Below are positions 17,966-27,112 of a stretch of 64,000 nt of DNA, in pieces. Source of the DNA: Streptomyces endophytica (GTDB lineage Bacteria > Actinomycetota > Actinomycetes > Streptomycetales > Streptomycetaceae); contig NZ_CP110636.1 in the NCBI RefSeq assembly GCF_026153355.1, forward strand, positions 3,596,001 to 3,660,000. Reading direction: 5' to 3'. Made by a program: the position numbers and the translations under genes. A model generated the notes under the pieces. The model was not told where the DNA came from. It made no database searches and worked only from the letters and a program-made list of their open reading frames with translations. Position 1 is the stretch's first letter. Each line of letters opens with the position of its first letter.

Positions 17966-18991
17966 ATGGGTAGCGAGAAGATCGAGACGGTCGAGCTGGG
18001 CACCGGCGGCCCCCGCGTCGGGGTGCAGGGCCTCGGCTGTATGGGCATGAGTTTCGCCTACGGCCCCACGGACGCCGACGAGGCGCGGGCCACCCTGGAG
18101 CGCGCGCTGGAGCTGGGCGTGACGCTCTACGACACGGCCGACATGTACGGCCGCGGGGAGAACGAGAAGTTCATCGCCCCCTTCATACGGGCGCACCGCG
18201 ACAAGGTCGTCCTGGCCACCAAGTTCGCCATCTCCCCCGACCCGGACGCCCCGGACGACCCGTACCGGCGCATCATCCGCAACGACCGCGCGTACATCCG
18301 CCAGGCCGTCGAAGGCAGCCTCAAGCGGCTGGGCGTCGACGAGATCGACCTCTATTACATGCACCGCCGCACGCCGGACGTCCCCTTGGAGGAGTCGATC
18401 GGGGCGATGGCCGAACTGGTCGCCGAGGGCAAGGTCAAGCACCTGGGGCTGAGCGAGGTGACCGGGAGCGAACTGCGCGCGGCGCACGCCATCCACCCGA
18501 TCGCGGCCGTCCAGTCCGAGTGGTCCCTCTTCAGCCGGGACATCGAGGCCGGCGTGGTGCCGGCCGCGGCCGAGCTCGGCGTCGGCCTGGTGCCCTACTC
18601 GCCGCTCGGCCGCGGCTTCCTGACCGGCGCGTTCGTGCACGCCGACCAGGAGCTCGGCGCGGACGACTTCCGCCGTACGCAGCCGCGCTTCACCGGCGAC
18701 AACGCGGCCGCCAACGCCGCACTGCTGGAGCCGGTCCGGACGGTCGCGGACGCCCACGGCGCCACGCTCGGCCAGATCGCCCTGGCCTGGGTGCAGCAGC
18801 AGGCCGCCGTGCACCGCCTGGCCGTCGTCCCGATCCCCGGCACCCGCAAGCGCCACCGCGTCGAGGAGAACACCGCCGCCACCCGCGTCCGGCTCACCCA
18901 CGAGGAACTGGCCCTGCTGGAACCGATCGCCGACAAGGTGGCGGGCGAGCGCTACGCGGACATGACGCACACGTCGGCGGGCCGGGAGTAG
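17966..18991 (+). CDS. Aldo-keto reductase
   Basis: This 341-residue NADPH-dependent carbonyl reductase has the (beta/alpha)8-barrel catalytic tetrad: Asp in YDTADMYG, Tyr in the same motif, Lys in VLATKFAIS and His in DLYYMHRRTPDVP. The cofactor-binding IPGTRKRHRVEENTAA and the N-terminal QGLGCMGMSFAYG place it with the AKR13/YakC type. It lies six bases after merR and is surely co-transcribed, so it should be induced by whatever the regulator senses. Confidence 0.93.
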   Translation: MGSEKIETVELGTGGPRVGVQGLGCMGMSFAYGPTDADEARATLERALELGVTLYDTADMYGRGENEKFIAPFIRAHRDKVVLATKFAISPDPDAPDDPYRRIIRNDRAYIRQAVEGSLKRLGVDEIDLYYMHRRTPDVPLEESIGAMAELVAEGKVKHLGLSEVTGSELRAAHAIHPIAAVQSEWSLFSRDIEAGVVPAAAELGVGLVPYSPLGRGFLTGAFVHADQELGADDFRRTQPRFTGDNAAANAALLEPVRTVADAHGATLGQIALAWVQQQAAVHRLAVVPIPGTRKRHRVEENTAATRVRLTHEELALLEPIADKVAGERYADMTHTSAGRE

Positions 18992-19247
18992 CACGCTGGT
19001 GCGGGAGTTGTAGCTCCTCGCGCGGGCGGGGCGCGGTGGGGTGGGGCGTGTCGTGCGATCGGCCCGGGGGCCCGGGACCCGGGGCCCGGATGGTCCGGCG
19101 GGCACGCCCCGGCCGGCCGTGCGGTGGGCAGCCGCGCCCTGGCCTGCCGCGCCCCGGTCTTCCGGGCTCCGGTCTGCCGTCCCGGCCTGTCGCGCCGTGG
19201 GCAGCTGTGCCCCGGCCTTCCGGGCCGTGGGCAGCCGCACCCCGGTC
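18992..19247. repeat. Degenerate repeats between converging genes
   Basis: From about 19085 to 19245, units near GCCCCGGTCTTCCGGGCTCC and CCGTGGGCAGC recur five or six times with many changes. They fill the gap between the aldo-keto reductase stop and the acyltransferase stop. No hairpin terminator was found. Confidence 0.55.
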
Positions 19248-20468
19248 CTACGCCAGCCCCAGCGCGAACGCCGCGAACGCGGTGGCCAGGACCGCGGCGA
19301 GGGCGCGGCGGGCCCGGGTGACGCCCGTCCAAGGGGCTTCGAAACGGCGGGTGTTGCGGCCGATCAGCAGCAGGGCGACGGCGAAGACCGGCAGCCAGGC
19401 GAGCCGGACGAGGATCCACCCCGGCGTGACGGGCGCAACGGTCAGACCGGGCACCGTTCCGAGGAAGGACGCGGGCACCGCCGCGGACAGCATCGCCGTC
19501 TGGTGCCAGCACAGGATCGTCATCGCCGACAGGTTGATGACCACGACCGGCGCCCACAGGGCGGGCCGGCGCAGCAGGCCGGCGATCCGGTCCCGGAGCA
19601 GGATCGCGGCGCCGGACTGGGCCGCCGCCAGCGCCAGGACCAGCAACGACGGTGGATGCGAGTTCGTACGGTCCTGGCCGGGGACGCCGACCATGCTCGC
19701 CGGGTAGTGGAAGAACAGCAGCAGCGCCGCGAACAGCGCCGCCCCGCCGAACAGCAGCGTCCAGGCGGCCCGCCGGCCGAGCCGCCGTTCGCCCCAGGAG
19801 ACGCCGAGCTGATAGGCGAACATCCAGCCGGGGAGCAGGTTCAGCAGGCTCAGCCAGGACGGCATGGCGTCGGCGAACGGCCCGTAACGCAGGAAGTCCA
19901 CCGCCGCCACGGCCCCCAGCAGCGGCGCGGCGGCCCAGGCACCCATACGGTGCGCCGCGCGGACGCAGTACGGCGTCAGCGCGGTGATCGCCGCGTACAC
20001 GCCGACGAACCACAGCGGCTGGATCACCAGCGTCGCGCCCGTCCGCAGGGTCGCCTCCGGCACGCCCATGCTGTAGAGCAGCGGCAGCAGCGCCGCCCAT
20101 ACGGCGGTGACGCCGAGCACCGGCCGGCCCAGCCTGACGAGCCGTCCGCGCAGCCAGCCGCCGACGGACCCGCCGCGCCCGATGGCGCGCCGGTAGGACA
20201 GCACCGAGGCGTAGCCGCCGACCAGGAAGAAGATGCCGAGCATCTGCAGCACCCAACTGGCGGGCGCGAGAGCGCCGAAGGTGGTGAGCGGACTGGCGTT
20301 GTGCAGCGCACCGTCGGCGTCCAGGGTGAAGCCACCGAGCAGCCAGTGGCCGGTGGGTACCGCGAGCAGCGCGAGCGCCCGCAGCCCGTCGATCGCCCGG
20401 TCCCGTTCCACGGGGGTACGCGCCTCGATGGCGCGGACGGCCGAGCGGAGGGTGTCTGTGGTTTTCAT
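19248..20468 (-). CDS. Acyltransferase family 3 membrane protein
   Basis: This is a 406-residue integral membrane protein with about ten hydrophobic segments. The N-terminal RAIDGLRALALLAVPTGHW contains the family's conserved Arg-Asp-x-x-Arg and the catalytic-type His. GIFFLVGGYASVLSY is the usual second segment. Such enzymes transfer acyl groups to sugars, lipids or antibiotics at the membrane; the acceptor here is unknown. It starts at ATG 20468 and has no obvious operon partner. Confidence 0.85.
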   Translation of the reverse strand: MKTTDTLRSAVRAIEARTPVERDRAIDGLRALALLAVPTGHWLLGGFTLDADGALHNASPLTTFGALAPASWVLQMLGIFFLVGGYASVLSYRRAIGRGGSVGGWLRGRLVRLGRPVLGVTAVWAALLPLLYSMGVPEATLRTGATLVIQPLWFVGVYAAITALTPYCVRAAHRMGAWAAAPLLGAVAAVDFLRYGPFADAMPSWLSLLNLLPGWMFAYQLGVSWGERRLGRRAAWTLLFGGAALFAALLLFFHYPASMVGVPGQDRTNSHPPSLLVLALAAAQSGAAILLRDRIAGLLRRPALWAPVVVINLSAMTILCWHQTAMLSAAVPASFLGTVPGLTVAPVTPGWILVRLAWLPVFAVALLLIGRNTRRFEAPWTGVTRARRALAAVLATAFAAFALGLA

Positions 20469-20639
20469 GGGTGTCCTTGGCCTCTGCGTCCTGACGATGG
20501 GTGGTGCAGTGGTGCCTTGAAGGTGGGCGGCGCTGTGGTGCGGGGGGTACGGGGGTGCGGGGCATGGGGCGGGTGCCTCGACTACGTGCCGCTCCGGGGG
20601 TGCGCCGTGGTGCTCCGTGCCGCGCCGTACGGCGAGATG

Positions 20640-20695
20640 TCACGCCGTGCTGCGGTCTGCCGTGCCGTGCCGTGCCGTTCCGCGCCCGCGGCTGG
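20640..20695. repeat. TGCCG repeats near a stop codon
   Basis: A run of GTGCCGTGCCGTGCCGTTCCG with neighbouring degenerate copies (CCGTGCCGCGCCGTAC at about 20617) lies just beyond the stop of the DUF1023 gene. The rest of 20469-20640 is G-rich and shows no gene. Confidence 0.55.
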
Positions 20696-20701
20696 TGCGG
20701 G

Positions 20702-21871
20702 TCAGCTGACCTGGCCGTACCGGCCCAGCGCGATGGCCGCGAAGTTCCGGAGCGAGTCCGTACCGGGGGCGAGGTAGCCGGTGTGGCCCTCGGCGCGCGT
20801 CGCGGAGACGTGCCGGGCGCCGAAGGCGGGGTCGGTGGGGTCCTCGCCGTGACCGAGGCCCAGCAGCTCGACGTTCGGGATGTCGCCGATCCAGTCGGAC
20901 GCGTCCCGGGCCGCCCAGACCCGGGCGGAGGTGTGCAGTTCCGCCACGCCGTCCCGGCGCATACCGGGGGAGCCGAAGACGATCAGGTCGGCGATGCGGC
21001 CCCGACCACCCAGCCGAGGCACGGCCAGCCCGCAGACCACTGAGCCGTAGCTGTGGCACAGCACGGCCGGCGCCGGCACGCCGGTGGCCGTCAGCCCGGA
21101 CAGGAAGCGGGCCAGCCGGGGCGCACCGGCCTCGGCGAGCCGGCCGGTGGCGGCGTCCGGACCGAGGCCGACCGGGGTGGTGTACCCGACCCAGGCGATG
21201 ACGGCGGTACGCGTCCCGGGCGCGTCGGCGGTCATCCGGGTACGCAGCGACCTGGCCATCCCGGCCGGTGTGCCGTAGGGGTCCTTGGCGCGGTCGAACG
21301 ACCCCAGGTCGATGTCCGAGCCCGGCACGACCACGGCGGTGTGCTCTGCGGTGGTCAAGTCGCCGTAGACCTCCGCCACTTGACCACGTCCCCGCGGATC
21401 GAAGGCAAGGATCCGGCGGCCGGACTTGAGCAGTGCGGCACACCGGTCGGCCGCCTTCCTGGCCTGCTGGTGGTCCTGGAGGGTGCCCGCGGGATCCGTG
21501 GCACGGGCCAGCTGACGGGTCCTTTCCGCCTTCAGTGCGAGGGAGTTGGCCGTGTACCGCAGGGCGATCGGGGCGCCGTCGAGATTGCCCACGGTGAGCG
21601 GGTGCCGGACGGCGAGGGCCTGCTGCTGGGCGTCGGTCAGCGAGGCGAAGAAGCGGGCGACGGCGGCGGGTTGGGCGGTCGCCGGGTCCGGCAACCCCAT
21701 GCCGAGGGAGTGGTCGGCGCGCCAGGCGGCGGCACCGGGCGGCGGGCCGGTGACCGCGGTCTGCGCGGAACCGGCCGCCCAGCCGCCGGTTCCGGCGGCC
21801 ACGGTCACCGCGAGCGCGGCGGCGATCAGCGTGCGCTTGCTGCGTCGAGCGACGGTGCGCAGCACGGACAT
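20702..21871 (-). CDS. Alpha/beta hydrolase, DUF1023 type, secreted
   Basis: The 389-residue protein begins MSVLRTVARRSKRTLIAAAL at 21871, behind GGGAG, with a signal peptide or membrane anchor. The hydrolase domain has the nucleophile motif LCHSYGSVVCG, a preceding WVGYTTPVGLG block, GSPGMRRDGV, and a late HTGYL with the probable catalytic His. This is the DUF1023 family common in actinomycetes, whose substrate is unknown. A paralogue lies at 25701-26914 with the same motifs. No operon link is visible. Confidence 0.85.
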   Translation of the reverse strand: MSVLRTVARRSKRTLIAAALAVTVAAGTGGWAAGSAQTAVTGPPPGAAAWRADHSLGMGLPDPATAQPAAVARFFASLTDAQQQALAVRHPLTVGNLDGAPIALRYTANSLALKAERTRQLARATDPAGTLQDHQQARKAADRCAALLKSGRRILAFDPRGRGQVAEVYGDLTTAEHTAVVVPGSDIDLGSFDRAKDPYGTPAGMARSLRTRMTADAPGTRTAVIAWVGYTTPVGLGPDAATGRLAEAGAPRLARFLSGLTATGVPAPAVLCHSYGSVVCGLAVPRLGGRGRIADLIVFGSPGMRRDGVAELHTSARVWAARDASDWIGDIPNVELLGLGHGEDPTDPAFGARHVSATRAEGHTGYLAPGTDSLRNFAAIALGRYGQVS

Positions 21872-22093
21872 GGTGTGTCTCCCTCTCCCGTTGGTGTGGC
21901 GGAGGAAAGGTAGGGAGACGGTGTATGACACGGCGTCACACCGCGGAGCCAACTCCCGGGTGATACCGGGGTAGGGGTCCGGCACCGCGCTCGTCCTCAG
22001 GAAGGAGCGCGCGCGAGGGAGCCGTAGGGGGAACGTAGGGGTTGCGCGGGTGCGCGGGGCACGCGGGTCGCGTCAGGGGGCGTACGGCTGGCC

Positions 22094-22138
22094 GCGGCCC
22101 CGGTTGCCGGCCACGCGAAGGCCGGCAACCGGGGCCGC
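22094..22138 (-). terminator. Strong hairpin terminator after the two-component operon
   Basis: A perfect 19-base stem (22094-22112 with 22120-22138) has the seven-base loop ACGCGAA. It lies downstream of the response regulator on the minus strand, about 140 bases past its stop. Confidence 0.9.
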
Positions 22139-22159
22139 CAAGAGCTGTCGCCCTACCGC

Positions 22160-22285
22160 TCCCACCGCAGCTCCAAGGAGAGCCTCGATTGCAGTTCCAG
22201 AGAGCTTCCACTACAGCTTCAGGGTGAACTTCCGCTGCAGTTCCAGGAAGAGCTCCCAGTGCAGCTCCGCCTCTCGCTCTAGCTG
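22160..22285. repeat. Five units of about 24 bases across the response-regulator stop
   Basis: Units read GCAGCTCCAAGGAGAGCC, GCAGTTCCAGAGAGCTTCC, ACAGCTTCAGGGTGAACTTCC, GCAGTTCCAGGAAGAGCTCC and GCAGCTCCGCCTCTCGCTC, spaced 23-24 bases apart. The last contains the stop codon of the response regulator (22279-22281). Confidence 0.75.
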
Positions 22286-22962
22286 CCACTCCCCGGCGCC
22301 ACCAGCCCCGACTCGTACGCGAAGATCACGGCCTGCGCGCGGTCCCGCAGTTCCAGCTTGGCCAGCACCCGCCCGATGTGGGTCTTCACGGTCTGCTCGG
22401 CGAGGATCAGCGCCTCGGCGATCTCCTGGTTCGACAGGCCACGGGCGATCAGCTCCAGCACCTCGGTCTCCCGCGGGGTGAGGCCGTTCAGCCGCAGCGA
22501 GGCCCGGTCCTTGCGGGGTGCCGGCCGCTGGCGGGCGAAATCGGCGATCAGCCGACGGGTCACCGACGGCGCCAGCAGTGCCTCCCCCGCCGCCACCACG
22601 CGCACCGCGGAGATCAGATCGGCCGGCGGGGCGTCCTTCAGCAGGAACCCCGAGGCCCCGGCGCGCAGCGCCTCGTAGACGTAGTCGTCGACGTCGAAGG
22701 TGGTCAGCATGAGCACCTTGGGGCGGTGGGTGACACCGGGCGGCGGACTGAGCAGTTGCCGGGCCGCCTCCAGCCCGTCCATCTCCGGCATCCGGACGTC
22801 CATCAGCACCACATCGGGGTGCGTCCGACGACTCAGCTCCACCCCCTGCACACCGTCGGGGGCGTCGCCCACCACATCGATGTCGCTCTGCGCGGCGAGC
22901 AGCGCGGCGAACCCCGCGCGCACCATGGCCTGGTCGTCGACGATGATCACGCGCGTGGTCAT
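22279..22962 (-). CDS. Response regulator, NarL/LuxR type
   Basis: This 227-residue two-component regulator has a receiver domain with IVDDQAMVRAGF, phospho-acceptor Asp in VVLMDVRMPEMDG (about residue 54), Thr in LTTFDVDDYV and Lys in FLLKDAPP. The C-terminal LuxR helix-turn-helix is LTPRETEVLELIARGLSNQE followed by QTVKTHIGRVLAKL. The start ATG overlaps the kinase stop by four bases, so the two are translationally coupled. Likely targets are its own operon and the DUF4097 lipoprotein gene, which share upstream motifs. Confidence 0.94.
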   Translation of the reverse strand: MTTRVIIVDDQAMVRAGFAALLAAQSDIDVVGDAPDGVQGVELSRRTHPDVVLMDVRMPEMDGLEAARQLLSPPPGVTHRPKVLMLTTFDVDDYVYEALRAGASGFLLKDAPPADLISAVRVVAAGEALLAPSVTRRLIADFARQRPAPRKDRASLRLNGLTPRETEVLELIARGLSNQEIAEALILAEQTVKTHIGRVLAKLELRDRAQAVIFAYESGLVAPGSGS

Positions 22963-24464
22963 GAAGAGCCGGAATCCTTCGCTGAGAGGGGAGGGGCCGA
23001 GGGGGACGCGGCGGAACCGGGCACCGGGGAACCGGGCGCGGAGGAGCCGGGTGCGGCGGTGCCAGGTGAGGGAGAGCCAGGTGGGGGAGAGCCGGGGGCG
23101 GCGGTGCCGGGCGTGGCCGCGAGGGGCAGCTGCGCCGCGACCCGGAAGCCGCCGTCGGGCAGCGGACCGGTGTCGAGCGAACCGTCCACCAGCCGCACCC
23201 GCTCCCGCATCCCGACCAGGCCGTGGCCGGTGCCGGTCGTCTCCAGCGGCGCGGAGGGCGCGGACACCACGGGCGGGGCGGAGTTGACGATCAGCACCGT
23301 CAGCCGGCTGCGGTCCGCGGTCGGGATGACCGACACCCGGGTCTGCGCCCCGGGGGCGTGCCGCACCACATTGGCCAGCGCCTCCTGCACGATGCGGTAC
23401 GCCGACAGATCCACCGCCGGTTCGAGCGCCACCGGCTCCTCCGGCAGCACCAACTCCACCGGCACACCGGCACGTACGGTCCCCTCGACCAGCTTCGGCA
23501 GCATCGCCACGCCGGGCTGCGGGGTCTTCTCCGGGCCGCCCTGCCGTTCCGTCTCCTCACTGCGCAGCACACCGAGCAGCCGCCGCATCTCCGCCAGGGA
23601 CTCGCGCGCGGTCGCGGCGATCGACCCGAACTCCTCCTGCGCCTCCTCGGGTATCCCGCTGATGCGGTACGGAGCACTGTCCGCCTGGACCGTGATCACC
23701 GACATGTGATGGGCGACCACGTCGTGCAGCTCGCGGGCGATCCGGGTGCGCTCCTCCAGGAGCGTCCGGCGGGCCCGCTCGGCCTCGCTGATGGTCTCCT
23801 GCTCGATCAACTTCCGCTGTGCGTCGCCCCGTTCCCGCAGGGTGGCGCCCATCAGCAGCATCACACCGGCGAGGACGAACATCAGCACCCAGGTGCTCTG
23901 GCTGCGCTCCGGGGTGATCGCCTCGGAGAGTATGCCGGCGAAGCCGGTCGTCAGCCAGACGGCTATCAGGGTGCGCCGGCGCTCGCGCAGGGACAGCGCC
24001 AGCATCAGCGCGAGATAGCCGACGATCACCGGGGGCGTCCAGGGCCAGGCGCGGTCCGCCACACCGTCAACGCCGGTGAGCGCCAGGGCACAGACGACAT
24101 CCGCGGCGAAGATCACCCACCAGGCCTGCAGCGGCCGGGTCACGGCCAGCATCAGGGGCACGGTCTGGGCGGTGGCGAGCGCGCCGGCCAGACCGCCGTT
24201 CATGCCGTAGTCGTTGCCGAGGACGTTGATGGTCGTCGGCAGCAGCGACACCGCGAACGTGAAGGCGACGAGATACGGCACCCGGCGCAGCCAGGGGTTC
24301 TGCACACCGGCGAACAGCGGGGTGCCGGGCTCGGTCGGGGTGCCGAGCTCGACGGCGAGGATGCGCAGCGCCTGCCGTGCGGCGCGCAGCGCTCTCGACC
24401 GGGCCGGCTCGCGCTCGGCGCTGCGGGCCGCCTCGGGGGCTGGGGTGGGGGATCGTCCGTTCAT
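22959..24464 (-). CDS. Sensor histidine kinase, NarL-system type
   Basis: The 501-residue membrane kinase has five or six hydrophobic segments (about residues 50-190). The HisKA_3 phospho-acceptor region follows, with ERTRIARELHDVVAHHMSVI (His of ELHD), and an ATP-binding domain with EALANVVRHAPGAQ (N box) and GHGLVGMRERVRLVDG. There is no large outside domain, so the signal is probably sensed in or at the membrane. The last 55 residues are a Pro/Gly/Ser repeat of APGSPxPG type, beyond the normal kinase end. It is the first gene of the operon with the response regulator. Confidence 0.93.
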   Translation of the reverse strand: MNGRSPTPAPEAARSAEREPARSRALRAARQALRILAVELGTPTEPGTPLFAGVQNPWLRRVPYLVAFTFAVSLLPTTINVLGNDYGMNGGLAGALATAQTVPLMLAVTRPLQAWWVIFAADVVCALALTGVDGVADRAWPWTPPVIVGYLALMLALSLRERRRTLIAVWLTTGFAGILSEAITPERSQSTWVLMFVLAGVMLLMGATLRERGDAQRKLIEQETISEAERARRTLLEERTRIARELHDVVAHHMSVITVQADSAPYRISGIPEEAQEEFGSIAATARESLAEMRRLLGVLRSEETERQGGPEKTPQPGVAMLPKLVEGTVRAGVPVELVLPEEPVALEPAVDLSAYRIVQEALANVVRHAPGAQTRVSVIPTADRSRLTVLIVNSAPPVVSAPSAPLETTGTGHGLVGMRERVRLVDGSLDTGPLPDGGFRVAAQLPLAATPGTAAPGSPPPGSPSPGTAAPGSSAPGSPVPGSAASPSAPPLSAKDSGSS

Positions 24465-24501
24465 CGCGGAGTCAATCTAAGCGGGCGGCCGGGGCCCGGG
24501 C

Positions 24502-24570
24502 GTCATACCAGGGTTCGGCCTTCGGCCCGTACCACGGTATGACCCACCGCGGTACGACACCGCGGTACGC
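24502..24570 (-). promoter_or_regulatory. Upstream region of the kinase operon with 13-base repeats
   Basis: CCACGGTATGACC (24532-24544), CACCGCGGTACGA (24545-24557) and CACCGCGGTACGC (24558-24570) repeat with a 13-base period. GTCATACC (24502-24509) and GGTATGAC (24536-24543) form a perfect inverted pair. The sequences resemble the direct repeat upstream of the DUF4097 gene (6442-6482), so response-regulator binding is plausible. Confidence 0.45.
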
Positions 24571-24607
24571 CCCGCGGCGAGGCGGTCGGGCCGCGGGGAG
24601 CCGGGCC

Positions 24608-25498
24608 CTACAACTCCGCCAGCAGTTCGGCCTTCTTCGTGCTGAACTCGTCGTCCGTCAGCAGCCCGGCGTCGTGCAGCTCTCCCAGGTGCCGTATCCG
24701 GTCCGCGATGTCCGCCGGGTCCCGGCGGGCGTCCCCGGCCCGGCGGCACACCGGTTCGCGCTCCGCGGTCTCCTGCTCCGGTTGGGCGGCGCGCACCGCC
24801 TGCAGTACCGCGGCGGCGAACGGCAGCGACTCGTGGACCGGGCCGTACCCCAGCCCGAACACCACGGCGGCCGGGTCCTGATCGGCCTCGCCCTTCCCCG
24901 GCTCGCCCGCCCGGCGTTCCAGCAGCCGGAGGTAGCCGTTGAAGACCTCTGGCGAGCGCCACTCGACGCCGGCCAACTCGCCCACCGTGAAGGTCTGGTC
25001 GCCGCACTTCCACTTCGCCGACGACGCCCCCGTCCAGAACCAGCGGAACGCGACCGAACGGCCGTCGAAGGACGCCTTGCCGTCGTACGCCTTGAAGTGG
25101 AGCGGAGGTTCCGGTGCGGTCACCAGATGACGCTCGGCCGCTTCCTTGGCGTCGGGGCCCAGCACCGTGCGCAGTTCGTCGGCGTAGTACTCCGCCAGCG
25201 TCTCGCGCTCGGCCGGCAGCACCAGCCGGTACGGATCGGCCTCCTCCTTGAGTTGCCCGTTCGCCGCCTCCATCAGGGGGTCGGCGCCCGGCCGGGGCAC
25301 GGCGCGCAGCACCACCGTGCCGCGTCTGCCCTCGGACACCTCGACCGAGCTCAGCGCCTCGTACGGAATGCGTCGCTCGCCGAGCGCCTGGAAGAGCTTC
25401 GGCCTGCGGATCCCCCGTTCGAAGCGGATGAGTACGGAGTCCGTGTCGAACTCCCAGACGGCATGAAAACCGGCCAGCACATCACCCATGCGGCTCAT
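24608..25498 (-). CDS. DUF4429 protein with C-terminal SHOCT domain
   Basis: This 296-residue soluble protein has two copies of a PH-like DUF4429 module: AGFHAVWEFDTDSVLIRFER at the start and FKAYDGKASFDGRSVAFRWF in the middle. A C-terminal SHOCT motif (IRHLGELHDAGLLTDDEFSTKK) ends the chain. SHOCT helices are short oligomerisation or targeting modules; the function of the family is unknown. The start is the ATG at 25498 or the in-frame one at 25489. Confidence 0.85.
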   Translation of the reverse strand: MSRMGDVLAGFHAVWEFDTDSVLIRFERGIRRPKLFQALGERRIPYEALSSVEVSEGRRGTVVLRAVPRPGADPLMEAANGQLKEEADPYRLVLPAERETLAEYYADELRTVLGPDAKEAAERHLVTAPEPPLHFKAYDGKASFDGRSVAFRWFWTGASSAKWKCGDQTFTVGELAGVEWRSPEVFNGYLRLLERRAGEPGKGEADQDPAAVVFGLGYGPVHESLPFAAAVLQAVRAAQPEQETAEREPVCRRAGDARRDPADIADRIRHLGELHDAGLLTDDEFSTKKAELLAEL

Positions 25499-25700
25499 CG
25501 TATGCGGGCGGTTGCCCGCCCGTCCCCCTTCCGGACACCTCGAAGGCGCCTGCCCGGACTACGCGCGTCACGCGCCTTCGGCCCGGCCGCTTCCGGCCCT
25601 TGTTCCATGGACGCGCTCGCCACCGGGGACGGTTCCCGTCGGCACGGCCCGTCCCCGGGCGCCGGGCCGTACCGGCGGGAACCGGCCGTCTCGCGGGACC

Positions 25701-26914
25701 TCAGGCGAGGCCCGTGCTGCAGTGCGGGTCGTCGGTCGCGCAGGCCACCGAGTCGAGCGAACCGACCCCGACCAGAGCGAAGTTGCGCAGGCTGCGGGTG
25801 CCGGGTGCGAAGTAACCGGCGTGCCCGACGGCGCCGTCGGCGGACAGGATCCGGGAGCCGAAGGACGGATCGACCGGGTCGGCGCCGTGACCGAGCCCGC
25901 CGACCTCCAGGTACGGCACGTCCTGGATCCAGTCGTCGGAGTCCCGCATCGCCCAGACCCGGGCGTGGGTGCCGAGCCCGGAGAGGCTTTCCGCCCGCAT
26001 GCCGGGGCTGCCCGCGACCGCGATGTCCTCGACGTTCGCCGGCAGGTGCCGGGCGGCGACGCCGCACACCACGGAGCCGTAGCTGTGGCAGAACAGCGAG
26101 ATGGTGTCGGAGGACGGCAGTGACTTCACCAGGGCGCGCAGCCGGACCGCGCCGGCCTCGGCGAGGTTTCCGGTGGCGGCCTCGACACCGAGGCCGGACG
26201 GCGTGGTGTAGTCGGCCCAGGCGATCACGGCCGTCCGCACGCCCGGCTTGGCCGCGCGCTCGGCGTCGTAGAGGGAGCGCCCCATGCCGACGGGCGCCAC
26301 GGTGGCTCGTGCGGTCCGTTCGAAGGTCGACAGATTGGTGTCCACACCGGGCACCACCACGGAGACCCGCTTCGCCGCCGGAAGGCTGCCGAAGACCTCA
26401 GCGGCCCGGCCGCCGCCGGCCGGATCGAAGGCGAGGATCTGCCGCCCGGGGCTCATCATCGACTCGAAGCGGTGCATCAGCCGGCCGGCTTCCTGGCGGC
26501 CCACGGGCGTGAGCCGGTGGTCGGCCATCCGCCGCTTCTCCACGACACGGGCGTCGTCGAGCGCCATCCGGTTGGCGCGGTAACGCAGTGCGACGGGCGC
26601 GCCGCCCATGTTGCCGACGACCAGCGGATAACGGGTGGCGAGCTGCTGCTTCTGGGCACCGGTGAGCGCGGCGAAGAAGGTCCGCAGGGTGGCCGGGGAG
26701 CCGTTGGGGTCGGCAGCGGACGCCCGAGGAAGGTGGCGTGCTTCCAGGCGGTTCTGGCCGTGGCCAGGGGGTTGGCGTCGTCCTTGGTGCCTCTGACGGC
26801 CGTCCAGCCGGTCATGGCGAGCATCACGAACACCACCGCCAAGGCGAGTGCCGCACGCCAGGCGGTGGACTGCAGAAAACCGGAGGAGGGGCCCAGGCCC
26901 GGGAAGGAAGTCAC
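25701..26914 (-). CDS. Alpha/beta hydrolase, DUF1023 type, second copy, one apparent frameshift
   Basis: The protein of about 404 residues parallels the gene at 20702-21871: LFCHSYGSVVCGVAAR (nucleophile), WADYTTPSGLG, AGSPGMRAESLSG and VGHAGYFAPGTRSLRNFAL. The GTG start at 26914 gives a short cytoplasmic stretch, then the membrane segment WRAALALAVVFVMLAMTGW, so the enzyme faces outward. The frame breaks near 26719-26722, where HATFLGR must join SAADPNGSPATLRTFF; one missing base explains it. The two paralogues flank the two-component system and DUF4429. Confidence 0.8.
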
Positions 26915-27112
26915 CGCGGGCCACCCTAGGAGACGGGGCAGGCCAGCTGCCGGGCCCGTGAGTGATATCACGTTTCGCGGCGGGTATTTCGACCAAACCG
27001 GACATGAATTGCCGATTTCCCGTGCTCAGTCGTGCAGGGGCGGTCTCATCATGCGGTTAATGGGTTGCTCAACGGTGGCTGTCCGTTACGGGCAGTTGCG
27101 GGGGATTCGGTC

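Noticed and set aside
17330..19240. 636-codon minus-strand frame
   Set aside because: It is antisense to merR and the aldo-keto reductase, whose families are unmistakable.
24502..24543. GTCATACC/GGTATGAC pair as a terminator
   Set aside because: The arms are only eight bases with a long loop, and they lie upstream of the kinase start, so a regulatory role is likelier.
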